Of a stretch of DNA of 64,000 nucleotides, positions 1 through 8,437 are shown in pieces. A program made the position numbers and the translations under genes. The stretch's first letter is position 1, and each line of letters starts with the position of its first letter. Source of the stretch: Breznakia pachnodae (GTDB lineage: Bacteria > Bacillota_I > Bacilli_A > Erysipelotrichales > Erysipelotrichaceae); contig NZ_JAUSUR010000007.1 of the NCBI RefSeq assembly GCF_030814225.1, forward strand, positions 36,941 through 100,940. The letters are read 5' to 3'. A model generated the notes under the pieces. That model made no database searches. It was given only the letters and a program-made list of their open reading frames with translations, and was not told the DNA's origin.

Positions 1-561
1 AAAACAAAATGCTGTAACAATAGCAGCTGCAATAACTGCATAGAATTCCATAAACGAATCTGACCAATCCTCTACATATTTTTCATATACTTTCTCTAGG
101 TTTTCATCCTTCCATTCTTGAAATGGCATATCCTTTTCATCACTTTTAATAACCAGTTGCCAAATATTATAATATTGATATTGTGCATAGGTATCCTTTG
201 TCGCAAACATTGATGAGTCATACTTATCTTGAATATAGTACTCTACAATTTCACCTTTTAAATAGGTATTGTCATCCACCCAGTCAAGAGGTTCATCACT
301 CGAATAGATCAATTCACTTGGTAATCTATTGTTGGTAATTTCGTAGTTATATATGAATGAATCATTCTCATAAATTCTTCCAACATAATCAATTTTGAAT
401 TGTTGTTTATCGGAAGCAAACTCATACACTTCTACATCTTTATAAAACGCATCATATGTTAGAGGCACTGGTTTTACTAAGTTATAAAATAGTATGCCAA
501 TTGCAATGCATCCTGCAAAAAGAATAAGTTTTAGTAGGTTTCTTTTGCACTTTCTCTTCAT
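1..561 (-). CDS. Membrane-anchored accessory protein, C-terminus cut by window edge
   Basis: The reading frame is open from an ATG at 561 down to position 1, so 187 codons are visible and the end is missing. A Lys/Arg-rich start is followed by one hydrophobic segment (about residues 8-25), an extracytoplasmic-looking middle and a second hydrophobic run at the edge. The middle, with VGRIYENDS followed by a YEI stretch, resembles the 230-residue protein at 52088-52780 in length and topology, which suggests paralogues in the two elements. It follows the next gene upstream by 1 bp. Function is unknown. Confidence 0.7.
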   Translation of the reverse strand, partial: MKRKCKRNLLKLILFAGCIAIGILFYNLVKPVPLTYDAFYKDVEVYEFASDKQQFKIDYVGRIYENDSFIYNYEITNNRLPSELIYSSDEPLDWVDDNTYLKGEIVEYYIQDKYDSSMFATKDTYAQYQYYNIWQLVIKSDEKDMPFQEWKDENLEKVYEKYVEDWSDSFMEFYAVIAAAIVTAFCF

Positions 562-562
562 A

Positions 563-1309
563 TTATTCATACGCTTTCCTTTTTAAGATAAAGCATCTTC
601 GAATCTGTTCATCGCCACAACTAAATATTTCTCCAACTGGTTCTAAATCTACATCTCTTTTTGTTTCAGTAATAATGTAGTTGCATTTACTTTCACATTC
701 GATGGAATCACCTGCTTCAATTAATACATTTGTTGGTGTTATAAAATCACATGCTGCTATATATTCATCGCCAACTTCTATTTCATAGTAACCTCTACGT
801 AGTGAGCTAAGTATTTCTGGATTGATATACATCATTTTTTCAAATATAGATTTACTTGACCCTTTTTCTCCTAAAACTAACTCATAATTCTTATGATTCA
901 CACGATAAAGTAATTCAATTTCGTATTCTTCCCACGCTGATGCTTGCATAAACTGGGGATAATAACATTCCACTGCATTTTCTACTATGAGATTCATATC
1001 ATGCAGCGCAATACATAACCCTACATCATAATGATCTACAACCACACCAATGTAAGTCCCAATTCGAACCATACCGCATCTTGGTACATCAATATTCACC
1101 TTTACTATGTCACCAATTAGGAAACCTTCACCATTTCCTTCGACATCTAGTTCCGATACTCTCACATCTCCATTTTCCATAAAATCGGCAATGGCATTCA
1201 TCACTCTAGAGTTTTTTATTTCAGATACAGCTACGCTGATTGCTTTAAATCCTGCATTCAATTCTTCCCCTGATAAATTCCACTTCTTCATTAGATTATT
1301 CTTTTTCAT
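563..1309 (-). CDS. Hypothetical 248-residue accessory protein
   Basis: I do not recognise the family. The ATG at 1309 is preferred over the in-frame TTG just upstream because AAAGGGG lies at ribosome-binding distance and the start overlaps the TGA of the preceding gene by one base. The N-terminal third is helical and the rest looks beta-rich and soluble, with a GDIVKV stretch near residue 68 typical of SH3-like barrels. No signal peptide or membrane segment is seen. It belongs to a leftward run of small accessory genes at the end of the left element. Confidence 0.65.
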   Translation of the reverse strand: MKKNNLMKKWNLSGEELNAGFKAISVAVSEIKNSRVMNAIADFMENGDVRVSELDVEGNGEGFLIGDIVKVNIDVPRCGMVRIGTYIGVVVDHYDVGLCIALHDMNLIVENAVECYYPQFMQASAWEEYEIELLYRVNHKNYELVLGEKGSSKSIFEKMMYINPEILSSLRRGYYEIEVGDEYIAACDFITPTNVLIEAGDSIECESKCNYIITETKRDVDLEPVGEIFSCGDEQIRRCFILKRKAYE

Positions 1310-1623
1310 CAATTTTCCCCTTTACCCTTTGATGCATCTGACTCATTAGATTCTGGTATATTTTGAAGGTTCGCAAAATCGATATAGGAATCTCTTTTCA
1401 AAAGCATATTGGCACGTACTAATCTCTTACAGTAATCCAAAGCAGCTGCACAATCTTCCTCTTTCTCGAATGTTTGAATTTCAACTTCTGCTGTACTACC
1501 ATAAATAATTCCAATAAGCACATAGCATTCAATCTCTGCATTTTTACTATACCCTTTTCGCTTTGCATGGTACTTTAATCCACTTACTTCATATAATCCA
1601 TTTTCATTTTCTATATAAATCAT
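1309..1623 (-). CDS. Hypothetical 104-residue protein
   Basis: Unrecognised soluble protein with an N-terminal beta-rich part, a central helix containing two cysteines and a Lys/Asn tail. GGAAAGGAAAAG lies before the ATG. It is translationally coupled to the downstream gene through a TGATG overlap and starts 2 bp after the end of the gene upstream. Confidence 0.6.
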   Translation of the reverse strand: MIYIENENGLYEVSGLKYHAKRKGYSKNAEIECYVLIGIIYGSTAEVEIQTFEKEEDCAAALDYCKRLVRANMLLKRDSYIDFANLQNIPESNESDASKGKGEN

Positions 1624-1625
1624 TT

Positions 1626-1826
1626 TTATCTTTTCCTTTCCACTTGTTTAATTTCGAGACTTTCAATCAATATAATCGAGAAAATCATCAAACTATAAAT
1701 TCCTGCAAAGTTTCTTATGTTACTCTCTATGATGGATAATAGTGATAATCCTGAATAAAGGAAAACCGCTAATACTAATGCACTTATTAAAGTCTCTTTC
1801 CAAGATACTTTGTTGTCGTCGTTCAT
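1626..1826 (-). CDS. Small two-helix membrane protein
   Basis: This 66-residue protein has two hydrophobic helices (about residues 12-32 and 38-55) and a charged C-terminal tail. A GIYSLMI segment in the second helix aligns with GILSLMI in the 67-residue protein at 57603-57806, with the same size and topology. The two are therefore likely counterparts in the two elements. Function is unknown. Confidence 0.6.
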   Translation of the reverse strand: MNDDNKVSWKETLISALVLAVFLYSGLSLLSIIESNIRNFAGIYSLMIFSIILIESLEIKQVERKR

Positions 1827-1857
1827 TTCATCACTCCTTTAATTTTTTTATAAAAAT

Positions 1858-2172
1858 CTATTTAGTTTCAATCATGTTATGATCTGAATCTTTTTTAAAT
1901 TTAAGTTCACCTAAATTGTTAGATCCTAATTGCCATTCCAGCTGCTGCTCAAGCAACTCATCTCTAAAATTTATATAGTCATCGCCCATTCGGTCTAAGA
2001 AACCAAATGGTAAAGTGGTGCATATTAAATTATCAGCTTGATCAGTTATGATGAGATTATTACTCTTGTTATCTCTAATAAACATTGCTATCTTACGAGC
2101 TGTTAATTCAAAATACCATTTCTGTCTGTAATATCCATTCGCATCAAGAATGTATCCTATTGCCTTCGCCAT
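1858..2172 (-). CDS. Hypothetical 104-residue protein
   Basis: Soluble protein of unknown function with aromatic N-terminal beta strands (YYRQKWYF) and an acidic helical middle. AAGGAGAATTAG precedes the ATG and is a good ribosome-binding site. It lies in the same leftward accessory run as its neighbours. Confidence 0.6.
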   Translation of the reverse strand: MAKAIGYILDANGYYRQKWYFELTARKIAMFIRDNKSNNLIITDQADNLICTTLPFGFLDRMGDDYINFRDELLEQQLEWQLGSNNLGELKFKKDSDHNMIETK

Positions 2173-2207
2173 CTAATTCTCCTTTTTCTTACTACCATTG
2201 CTATACT

Positions 2208-2621
2208 CTATGAATCTAAGTCAAGCCATTCCAGCATTAATTCAATTGATTCGAAGTTTCCTATAAACATAAACCAATCATCAAATTCTTTTTGCGAGAA
2301 AAGTGGCCGAATTGCTCTTACGAGCATTTGTCTGCTTTTTTTTCTTTCTCCAGTAATATCTTCCCAAAAAAATTCTAATGTTATTTTGTTTAGATGCATT
2401 AATTTGAGTGTTGAAAGTAAATCTTTAGTTTTAATAGATTTATACCGAGCACCCTTAATATTTCTTGATTCTAGATAGCATTTTATTACAAATCTCAGGT
2501 CAGCCTCTGTAAATGAATCATAGTTAATTGGTTCTAAAAGTTTTATCTTTTCCTCCAATTCTAGTCGTTTTAACTCTCTGTGTGTTAGTGAGTACTCTAT
2601 GTCTGCTTTATCTTTTTTCAT
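2208..2621 (-). CDS. Hypothetical helical protein
   Basis: This 137-residue protein is predicted mostly helical, with a charged N-terminal helix (residues 12-32) and a Trp/Phe-rich C-terminal half. No known domain is recognised. The spacing and ribosome-binding site (GAGGTGAATTAG) support translation. Confidence 0.55.
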   Translation of the reverse strand: MKKDKADIEYSLTHRELKRLELEEKIKLLEPINYDSFTEADLRFVIKCYLESRNIKGARYKSIKTKDLLSTLKLMHLNKITLEFFWEDITGERKKSRQMLVRAIRPLFSQKEFDDWFMFIGNFESIELMLEWLDLDS

Positions 2622-2717
2622 CTAATTCACCTCGTTTCTTGAAAATCAATTTGTATGTGTCGATACTTCAATCATCAGGATATTTTAAAACTCAATGATT
2701 TGGTACAATGTCCATAA

Positions 2718-3155
2718 CTATGAATCATCTCCTTGAAGCAATTCTGCATGTTGTTGTTTCGATAATTGTAGAATTCTATAAGTTTCACTATATGGAGCAG
2801 CTGCATTCGCAATAATCCGGATTGCTGTCATATGAAGATGTTTTGCTTCATCATTGATATCCATCTTTGATATCATATTTATAATTTCTTCTGTGATGCA
2901 TAAAATATCCTCTTCCGATTTCTTTTCACATAACTCGCTGTAAAATCGTTCTGCATTTATAAAATCCATGGACTGACCATTTTCATTAGAAACATAATTT
3001 CCATTATCGTTATAATCATTCCCTTCACTGATCCATGTCTTTAGTTCTATAAGTTCTTCATGAGTTATATCTACTTCAATCAAATAGTCAAGTAGAGCAA
3101 GTTCCACATCTATTTTTAATTGAAGAAATTCATCTTGTTTGTAGTATTCATTCAT
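2718..3155 (-). CDS. Hypothetical protein, paralogue of the one at 57111-57596
   Basis: The ATG at 3155 is chosen over one 30 bp upstream because AAGGAGATACCT sits directly before it. The segment SEGNDYNDNGNYV with a following YITA/FINA helix closely matches NEGNDFMNNGDYI in the protein at 57111-57596. The match supports related accessory regions in the two tandem elements. The protein is acidic and helical with no membrane segment. Function is unknown. Confidence 0.65.
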   Translation of the reverse strand: MNEYYKQDEFLQLKIDVELALLDYLIEVDITHEELIELKTWISEGNDYNDNGNYVSNENGQSMDFINAERFYSELCEKKSEEDILCITEEIINMISKMDINDEAKHLHMTAIRIIANAAAPYSETYRILQLSKQQHAELLQGDDS

Positions 3156-3270
3156 AGGTATCTCCTTCGTATAGTCTGTAGTCATTGTTGATATGGTGGG
3201 AAATCAATGCTTTCTTGACGTATATCATAAAAGCTACTAGTTTTTTTGCAACGCCCCTAGGCGCTGTGAT

Positions 3271-4710
3271 TTAATTTAGCATTATCTCGCTTGATTCCAG
3301 CCATTCTGTGAACCGTTTTTGTTCATCATATCTAATATATCGAGTAAATATTGTTGTGTTTAAATTGGACAATAACTCATCCATTATTTCTTTCAATTCC
3401 TTTTTAAATTGCCATGCATGTGTCCTGATGTACTGTAAGTCTCTTGTAACCATGCTTTTATCGAGACCTAGCTTATCTGCAATATATTTATTGCGTCTAC
3501 CATCTCGTTTCAATTCAATTACACGTGTACGTCGCTCCAGTATCTCCTTTTGCTTAGGTGTAATATTAAGCAACTGCATCTTTCGCTTTCGTTTTTGATA
3601 CGATGCATCCTTTAGTTTCTTACTGCGTAATATCCTCAAATGTTTCTGTTCCTCTGGCGTGATACCTCCCCCACCTTGCTTTGACATTTTCTCAATGATC
3701 CATTTAATACCAGGACGTCGCTTTTTGCCTGCAGGCTTAGTATTATGTACGAGTTCCTTTTCATCTAAGGGAACAAGAAACATGTCATTATACTTTCTTG
3801 CATACTTCATTTCTTCCTCTGGAGAGGCTCCATACCACCTGCAATATCGTCTTACTAAGAAAATCAGTGTTTCACGATACCCGTCGCGTATCTTTGCTTT
3901 GTTTCTAAGACTGATCAATCGTTCGAAATCATCAAAGATTGCTAGAGCATGTTTCTTTTGTTTATGATTGAATACTTCCTCATTTTCCATAAAATGAAGT
4001 TGTATCTGTTTTTGACGTTTTCGGTTCTTCACAGCTCTTTTCTCCTTATGTACCTTCACTTCTTCTTGGGTATAAGGAAATAAGTGGTAGAATTCTTCTA
4101 TCTTGTACTGGGTATCATGTAGCTCCAGCACTCTCACCTCTTCTTGCACTTTGGAATTATAAGTTCCCGGAATCCGAATGATTTGCGTTACATTCATTGC
4201 ACGTGCATCCATTCCATACTCTTCGAATAAAGCACAAAATGTCTTATAGATACTCTTATATGTGCCTGTCATCTTTCTAGAACAATGTTTGATGGTATAG
4301 ATGATATATAACCCTCTACCTGAATCAACAACTGCTGTAGGTGGAAGAGGCAACTTATCTTTGAGCACTTCATACATCTGCTCTGCAGTGTAATTCTCAT
4401 ATTCTTTAATTTTGTAGTAATCAAAATCTAGTGCAAAAGCATTTAAATGCCAGACATCATCTTCAATCTTTTTCCTTCCTCGAAAGGAGTTAATACTGAA
4501 ATATGCATCATCTTCTTCTCGACTTAGAATGCCATCCACATGTGCATAAAACTCATCTTCATTAAATACTTGATCATAGAAATAACTCTTATCTGGGAAA
4601 ATTACAAAATCATTGCTGGGATCCCAGTTCTTGGTAATTGCTATATGACATTTTTCATCAATCCCTTCATGAATCTTTCGAAGAAATTCATAATTTATAT
4701 TCTCCATCAT
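3271..4710 (-). CDS. AEP-type primase / plasmid replication protein with C-terminal HTH
   Basis: Likely replication initiator or primase-polymerase of the left element. An archaeo-eukaryotic primase signature is visible: the acidic FALDFD motif near residue 95, SGRGLY near 130 in place of the usual SGxGxH motif, and the later TQIIRIPGTYN element typical of primase/RepB-like proteins. A helix-turn-helix (RNKYIADKLGLDKSMVTRDL) lies in the C-terminal third. The start at 4710 is preferred because the longer frame overlaps the previous gene. No equivalent is recognisable in the right element. A Rep function is inferred from the domain. Confidence 0.7.
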   Translation of the reverse strand: MMENINYEFLRKIHEGIDEKCHIAITKNWDPSNDFVIFPDKSYFYDQVFNEDEFYAHVDGILSREEDDAYFSINSFRGRKKIEDDVWHLNAFALDFDYYKIKEYENYTAEQMYEVLKDKLPLPPTAVVDSGRGLYIIYTIKHCSRKMTGTYKSIYKTFCALFEEYGMDARAMNVTQIIRIPGTYNSKVQEEVRVLELHDTQYKIEEFYHLFPYTQEEVKVHKEKRAVKNRKRQKQIQLHFMENEEVFNHKQKKHALAIFDDFERLISLRNKAKIRDGYRETLIFLVRRYCRWYGASPEEEMKYARKYNDMFLVPLDEKELVHNTKPAGKKRRPGIKWIIEKMSKQGGGGITPEEQKHLRILRSKKLKDASYQKRKRKMQLLNITPKQKEILERRTRVIELKRDGRRNKYIADKLGLDKSMVTRDLQYIRTHAWQFKKELKEIMDELLSNLNTTIFTRYIRYDEQKRFTEWLESSEIMLN

Positions 4711-4714
4711 CAAC

Positions 4715-5149
4715 CTACACCATCTTAAAGGTCTCAACATTTATTAGTTCTCTATAAACCTCTATTATTGTCCCGTCATCCTCTTTCTCTAAAATTGCCT
4801 TTTTCACATTGCGATCAACCAATTTGTATTTGTCTCCCTTCTTTAAAGCACCGTTATTCTTAGTTTCTTCGTCATGAAGCCAATAAAACGTATCTGATAT
4901 TACTTCATATTCGTTTCCTATCGATACAGGAAGTTCCTGAGCCACTTGAATGTTAGCCACAAATCTCATATTCCATTTCATATGACTTTCTTCTCTTGTA
5001 GATCCATAACCTCCCTTTCCTTCACACTTCATGCAAGAAACGTAATACAACCATTCTTCTGCATGCGAATATAATTCTTGGTTACAATGATTAGTAGTTA
5101 AGTTTACGCTCCCACAAAACGGACAAGGGTTTAAATTCTTATTATCCAT
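4715..5149 (-). CDS. Lar-like restriction-alleviation family zinc-ribbon protein
   Basis: The N-terminus has PCPFCGS, then a second cysteine pair CMKC, then GKGGYGSTREES and a WNMR stretch. This is the layout of Lar/Ral-type restriction-alleviation proteins of phages and mobile elements. The remaining 80 residues form an extra domain with no recognised relative. Such proteins are linked to evading type I restriction, but here that role rests only on the zinc-ribbon pattern. It lies just upstream of the AEP primase gene. Confidence 0.65.
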   Translation of the reverse strand: MDNKNLNPCPFCGSVNLTTNHCNQELYSHAEEWLYYVSCMKCEGKGGYGSTREESHMKWNMRFVANIQVAQELPVSIGNEYEVISDTFYWLHDEETKNNGALKKGDKYKLVDRNVKKAILEKEDDGTIIEVYRELINVETFKMV

Positions 5150-5174
5150 ATTCCTAACCTCACTTTTATTTTCT

Positions 5175-5903
5175 TTATTTGATCACTTCATAATCTGTTA
5201 TTACAAATGACTCATTTTCATATGTATCATTACTAATTGTTGTAATATCAATAACGCTTCCTTCCTGTAGTTCTTTTAATCGGTACAGTTCTATACCTAT
5301 CGTCGCATCTTCATAAGCCCACAAACCGTCTTTTAAAGGCTGCAACAACAAACGAATATGCGCTTCATGATAAGTTGATGAATCATGGTGGATAGGCACA
5401 TTCACCCCACTTCCTGTATTAATAAACGTAGTATAAGAATCATCTTCTACTCTTGCAGGTGAATACATAATCATTAGTACCTTGCAGTTATGCGTTGTGT
5501 AGGTTCTGAAATCACTCTTTCGCTCTCCATGCACAGCTAGTACAACACCAGCAACTGTGACATACAGCACAACTACGGTAAATATTGTAAATTGGCTATT
5601 CTGATAGTAATTGTTGTATTCATAGAGCAACACGGGAAGTGACAATAGTATATTTACCGAAAAGTAACCAATAATTGTCCATACGATTCGCTTTAAGAAA
5701 TTTTTTATATTCTTATCGCTAGATACATCAATCAATACCACTACAATTACAACCATCAATAAGATGATCGTTCCTAAATTTACAAACCAAGCTAAGAAGG
5801 TATATGTATTTCCAGTTAACGCTTCAACAGCCTCTAATAATCCTAATGGCAAGAATAATATCCCACTTATCAATACATCAATAAAATATTGTAGAAATTC
5901 CAT
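5175..5903 (-). CDS. Polytopic membrane protein
   Basis: Four hydrophobic segments (about residues 8-28, 38-62, 76-95 and 102-125) are followed by a soluble C-terminal domain of about 115 residues rich in beta strands. No family is recognised. The domain order differs from that of the similarly sized membrane protein at 54678-55484, so I do not call them paralogues. Confidence 0.6.
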   Translation of the reverse strand: MEFLQYFIDVLISGILFLPLGLLEAVEALTGNTYTFLAWFVNLGTIILLMVVIVVVLIDVSSDKNIKNFLKRIVWTIIGYFSVNILLSLPVLLYEYNNYYQNSQFTIFTVVVLYVTVAGVVLAVHGERKSDFRTYTTHNCKVLMIMYSPARVEDDSYTTFINTGSGVNVPIHHDSSTYHEAHIRLLLQPLKDGLWAYEDATIGIELYRLKELQEGSVIDITTISNDTYENESFVITDYEVIK

Positions 5904-5904
5904 C

Positions 5905-6159
5905 TCATTCTCCTCCAGTTTCTTCCCTTACTTTTTGTTGATAATCATCAAATCTATTAGAAAATAATTCATATGATTTACTTCTGATTTCTTCTACGTT
6001 CACTTCTTCTTCCAATCCTTGTGAATAGTAGTAATCAATTAGAGGAACTTGAATTTCTATTCTTTGATGTCCTCTTGTATAAGTAACACTGTATGTTGTT
6101 GACCCTTCTTCTACTGGTTCTTCTAAATCGAGTATATATGGAATGTAGCAGTTATACAC
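5905..6159 (-). CDS. Hypothetical protein, possibly the displaced 3' part of its neighbour
   Basis: This 84-residue frame starts at a GTG with no convincing ribosome-binding site and overlaps the end of the 6123-6317 frame by 37 bp. It has charged beta-like and helical stretches and ends 2 bp before the next start. It may be coupled to the upstream gene, or the pair may be one gene broken by a frameshift. Confidence 0.4.
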   Translation of the reverse strand: MYNCYIPYILDLEEPVEEGSTTYSVTYTRGHQRIEIQVPLIDYYYSQGLEEEVNVEEIRSKSYELFSNRFDDYQQKVREETGGE

Positions 6160-6317
6160 AGATGATTTTGAGTTGCGATATATCTTATCGAGTAAATTCT
6201 AGATCCATCACGTTTCCAATCCATAACTGTTACCTCATCTGTAGCTGTTACAATGGTTGCTTTATGGTCTTTAAATTCTTCTTTAATCATTTCTATGATT
6301 TCTAAATTATTCATCAT
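6123..6317 (-). CDS. Small accessory protein, probable frameshift at its 3' end
   Basis: A GGAGAAAG site precedes tandem ATGs. The segment VTVMDWKRDGSRIYSIRYI resembles a small phage/ICE protein pattern (VxDWxxxxxxxYxVRYI) that usually continues for some distance. Here the frame closes soon after, in FHIYSI, while another frame stays open. A broken or overlapping pair is plausible. Confidence 0.5.
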   Translation of the reverse strand: MMNNLEIIEMIKEEFKDHKATIVTATDEVTVMDWKRDGSRIYSIRYIATQNHLCITATFHIYSI

Positions 6318-6726
6318 CTTTCTCCTTTATATAGAACCGGTCATCACAGTATAGTTGTGCGACAGCATATCCTTTATTTTCATCACTTCGGAACTGAACC
6401 ATTTTATATTTTTCTTTGATCCATGTTTTATGTACTGTTCGCCATATTCCATAACGTTTATCAAATACTTTTAAACCTTTCTTCAATTCTTCATATTTTA
6501 GTGATCTATATGCTCCAGTATTCATTGGTTCGATTGTTTCATCATCTACAATTTGAATACATTGGATTTCACTAAAAAATCTTAAATCTGTTTTCCCATC
6601 ACCATCTATGATCGTTACTACATGCCTTTCAAAATCAGCTTCTTTAACTTTTACTCTTGTATTAGTAGTTTTGTCTATTGCTAATGATGAGATTCTTCCT
6701 TCTTCCAATAGTATTTCTCTTTTCAT
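6307..6726 (-). CDS. Hypothetical 139-residue protein
   Basis: Soluble basic protein with a beta-rich N-terminal half (KVKEADFERHVVTIIDGDG) resembling small-barrel folds. GGGAGAACCAG precedes the ATG. The 3' end overlaps the next start by 11 bp, indicating coupling. The family is not recognised. Confidence 0.6.
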   Translation of the reverse strand: MKREILLEEGRISSLAIDKTTNTRVKVKEADFERHVVTIIDGDGKTDLRFFSEIQCIQIVDDETIEPMNTGAYRSLKYEELKKGLKVFDKRYGIWRTVHKTWIKEKYKMVQFRSDENKGYAVAQLYCDDRFYIKEKDDE

Positions 6727-6780
6727 CTGGTTCTCCCTGTGCCTGGTTTACTTTCCAATATCAATCTATGTTCCAAATTC

Positions 6781-7494
6781 TTATACCTTCCTTAGTCTTT
6801 TGGGAAACTCTCTTTTCATATTTGCTTCACCAACTATAGAAATTAAACTATCTTTCATAAACACTGGAACATTAGCTCTGTTGGCTTGATGAACAATATG
6901 ATCAATCCATTCTTTTTTCGGAATTACTTTACCTTTTCTGTTTCCAGTTTCAGCACCGATTATGATCCAATGAAATCCAACTTTTAAAGGTAGAAAACTA
7001 ATTCTATCTAACATAGGTTCGATTGATATAAACCTATTAACCTCATTTATATACATTGTCTTTTGATATAGTACGTCCATTCTTCTTGTCTCATTAGTAT
7101 TTGTTACAGTTACCCCAAACCATAATTTATGACTTGGATAATTATGATTCAGCATATACAGCATTGCACTTGCATCAACGTTTAACTCTTCTGGTCTTTT
7201 GGTTAAAAATAAGTAATTATGCTTAGGATGACATTCGATTTTACTTAATAAACTGATAAATGGTGCTCCTTGCCAATCTGCAATATCACTCATACTATTC
7301 ATAAAGATGTTCTTTGGTTCTTTACTATCTTTTAATTTCATTAACTGATTAGGAAAGAATTGTGGCGTGCTCCAATCATCAATCCATCCAAATCGATCGT
7401 TCATTCTTTTCGCATAACAGTAAGGACACCCATGGGTGCATCCAATAACTGGGTTTATCGTTACATCACACCATTCTATTTTTGTGTTATTCAT
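6781..7494 (-). CDS. DUF5131 / phage Gp37-Gp68 family protein
   Basis: The start TKIEWCDVTINPVIGC followed by CTHGCPYCYAKR (residues about 19-30) is the hallmark of the DUF5131 (phage Gp37/Gp68) family. The CxxxCxxC cluster resembles radical SAM enzymes. The later segments FLTKRP, WFGVTVTN, FISIEPML and WIIIGAETG are also characteristic, and the length is normal for the family. The biochemical reaction is not established to my knowledge. These proteins are common on phages and mobile elements. Confidence 0.85.
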   Translation of the reverse strand: MNNTKIEWCDVTINPVIGCTHGCPYCYAKRMNDRFGWIDDWSTPQFFPNQLMKLKDSKEPKNIFMNSMSDIADWQGAPFISLLSKIECHPKHNYLFLTKRPEELNVDASAMLYMLNHNYPSHKLWFGVTVTNTNETRRMDVLYQKTMYINEVNRFISIEPMLDRISFLPLKVGFHWIIIGAETGNRKGKVIPKKEWIDHIVHQANRANVPVFMKDSLISIVGEANMKREFPKRLRKV

Positions 7495-7529
7495 AATTGT
7501 TAATTCCTTTCATGTGTAATGTTGTAAGT

Positions 7530-7775
7530 TTAGAAGAGAGTTAATTTCTCATCACTCAAGATTCTTTCGCCTTTGTAATTTACAACTCTCTGAGATCCAT
7601 ATATTTCTCTATACTTTGAACACACTGGATCACTTAAGTTGCCTATGATGTTACCTACATAGTCTTTCAACCAAAATCCAAGACTGTGCATTTCTAGACA
7701 ACCACCAGCAGAAACTACATCATGTACAAATTCAATATCTTCTATATAATTATTTGTTTTATCTGTCATATCCAT
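7530..7775 (-). CDS. Hypothetical 81-residue protein
   Basis: AAAAAGGAGGATCTATT precedes the ATG, so translation is likely. It is a small acidic soluble protein with no recognised motif. It is the first leftward gene next to the divergently transcribed small RNA. Confidence 0.55.
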   Translation of the reverse strand: MDMTDKTNNYIEDIEFVHDVVSAGGCLEMHSLGFWLKDYVGNIIGNLSDPVCSKYREIYGSQRVVNYKGERILSDEKLTLF

Positions 7776-7814
7776 AATAGATCCTCCTTTTTCCCGAATT
7801 AGGAACTTTACGCC

Positions 7815-7842
7815 TTGATTATTCTGTATAATTTGATATAAT
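7815..7842 (+). promoter_or_regulatory. Promoter of small RNA copy 1
   Basis: TTGATT and TATAAT are separated by 16 bp, on the strand opposite to the surrounding genes. The second copy at 59794-59821 preserves the arrangement (TTGAAA, 16 bp, TATAAT). Confidence 0.7.
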
Positions 7843-7848
7843 GTTCAT

Positions 7849-7951
7849 GTAAACATGACGAAAAGCTCTGGTAAACTACCATAAAATTTTGGTTCATGTT
7901 AAATCTGTAATCTAATTCGATGGATGCCAATCTCAGGAATTAGATTTTTTT
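7849..7951 (+). ncRNA. Element-end small RNA, copy 1
   Basis: A predicted transcript of about 100 nt from the 7815-7842 promoter ends in an intrinsic terminator (AATCTAATTC at 7909-7918 pairing with GAATTAGATT at 7937-7946, then Ts). A second stem can form between AACATGA and TCATGTT. The body, promoter and terminator recur at 59828-59931 next to the same kind of XRE gene. It runs convergently into the XRE gene and contains no credible ORF. Target and function are unknown. Exact ends are inferred. Confidence 0.65.
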
Positions 7952-7954
7952 ATT

Positions 7955-8206
7955 TTACATGTCATTATTCTCAATAAATAATTCACTAACTGGACAGTTA
8001 ACATAATCTGCCATGATTGCAATCATAGGTAGATTAATAGCTGTTTTCTTTTTTTGTCTAGCTATCTTTAGAAACCAACTAACGTCCTTTCCAGTATCTC
8101 TAGCAAAATCTGTTTTTGTTTTATTACACTCTCTTAGTTTTTTTAGAAAATTTTCATAAAACACATTTGTTACTTCATCAATCCTTTGTTCTTGTTTTTT
8201 GTTCAT
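7955..8206 (-). CDS. XRE-family HTH regulator, left element
   Basis: This 83-residue protein has a Cro/CI-like helix-turn-helix (KTDFARDTGKDVSWFLKIAR, then a basic turn and LPMIAIMADYVNCPVSELF). Its paralogue is at 59919-60182, at the same position relative to the att core in the other element. It may control excision or maintenance at the element end. Its 3' end faces the small RNA terminator. Confidence 0.8.
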   Translation of the reverse strand: MNKKQEQRIDEVTNVFYENFLKKLRECNKTKTDFARDTGKDVSWFLKIARQKKKTAINLPMIAIMADYVNCPVSELFIENNDM

Positions 8207-8237
8207 TGGTCACCTCCTTATATAGCCTCATATAAAC

Positions 8238-8285
8238 AAAAAAGAGACTCTTTGAAGTTGCATAAGCAATCTTCAAAGAGTCTCT
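8238..8285 (-). terminator. Strong intrinsic terminator beside the att core
   Basis: On the minus strand AGAGACTCTTTGAAG pairs with its complement (15 bp, extended by TTGC/GCAA around an ATAA loop), followed by six Ts. It is the counterpart of the hairpin at 60214-60261, which lies just downstream of tRNA-Phe. Confidence 0.85.
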
Positions 8286-8290
8286 AATTC

Positions 8291-8323
8291 TCTTCAAATG
8301 GTGGTCCCGGTCGGAATCGAACC
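8291..8323 (-). repeat. att direct repeat, tRNA-Phe 3' fragment (junction of the two elements)
   Basis: These 33 bp are identical to 60267-60299 and comprise the last part of tRNA-Phe including its CCA end plus 8 bp of downstream flank. To the right the sequence diverges at once from the tRNA. This is the expected trace of site-specific integration into a tRNA 3' end and marks the boundary between the left and right elements. Confidence 0.85.
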
Positions 8324-8437
8324 GAGAGTTTAATTTATCCAATACTTAGATAAATATATCACTTTTTTCTATATTTATATTATAGTTCTTTAAAGTACAT
8401 CTGTCAATAGTTTTAGGAAATAAAAGTTAGTTTTTCA

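Noticed and set aside
3241..3275. Terminator after the AEP gene
   Set aside because: CGCCCCTAGGCGC pairs only weakly and its T run is on the wrong side for a confident call.
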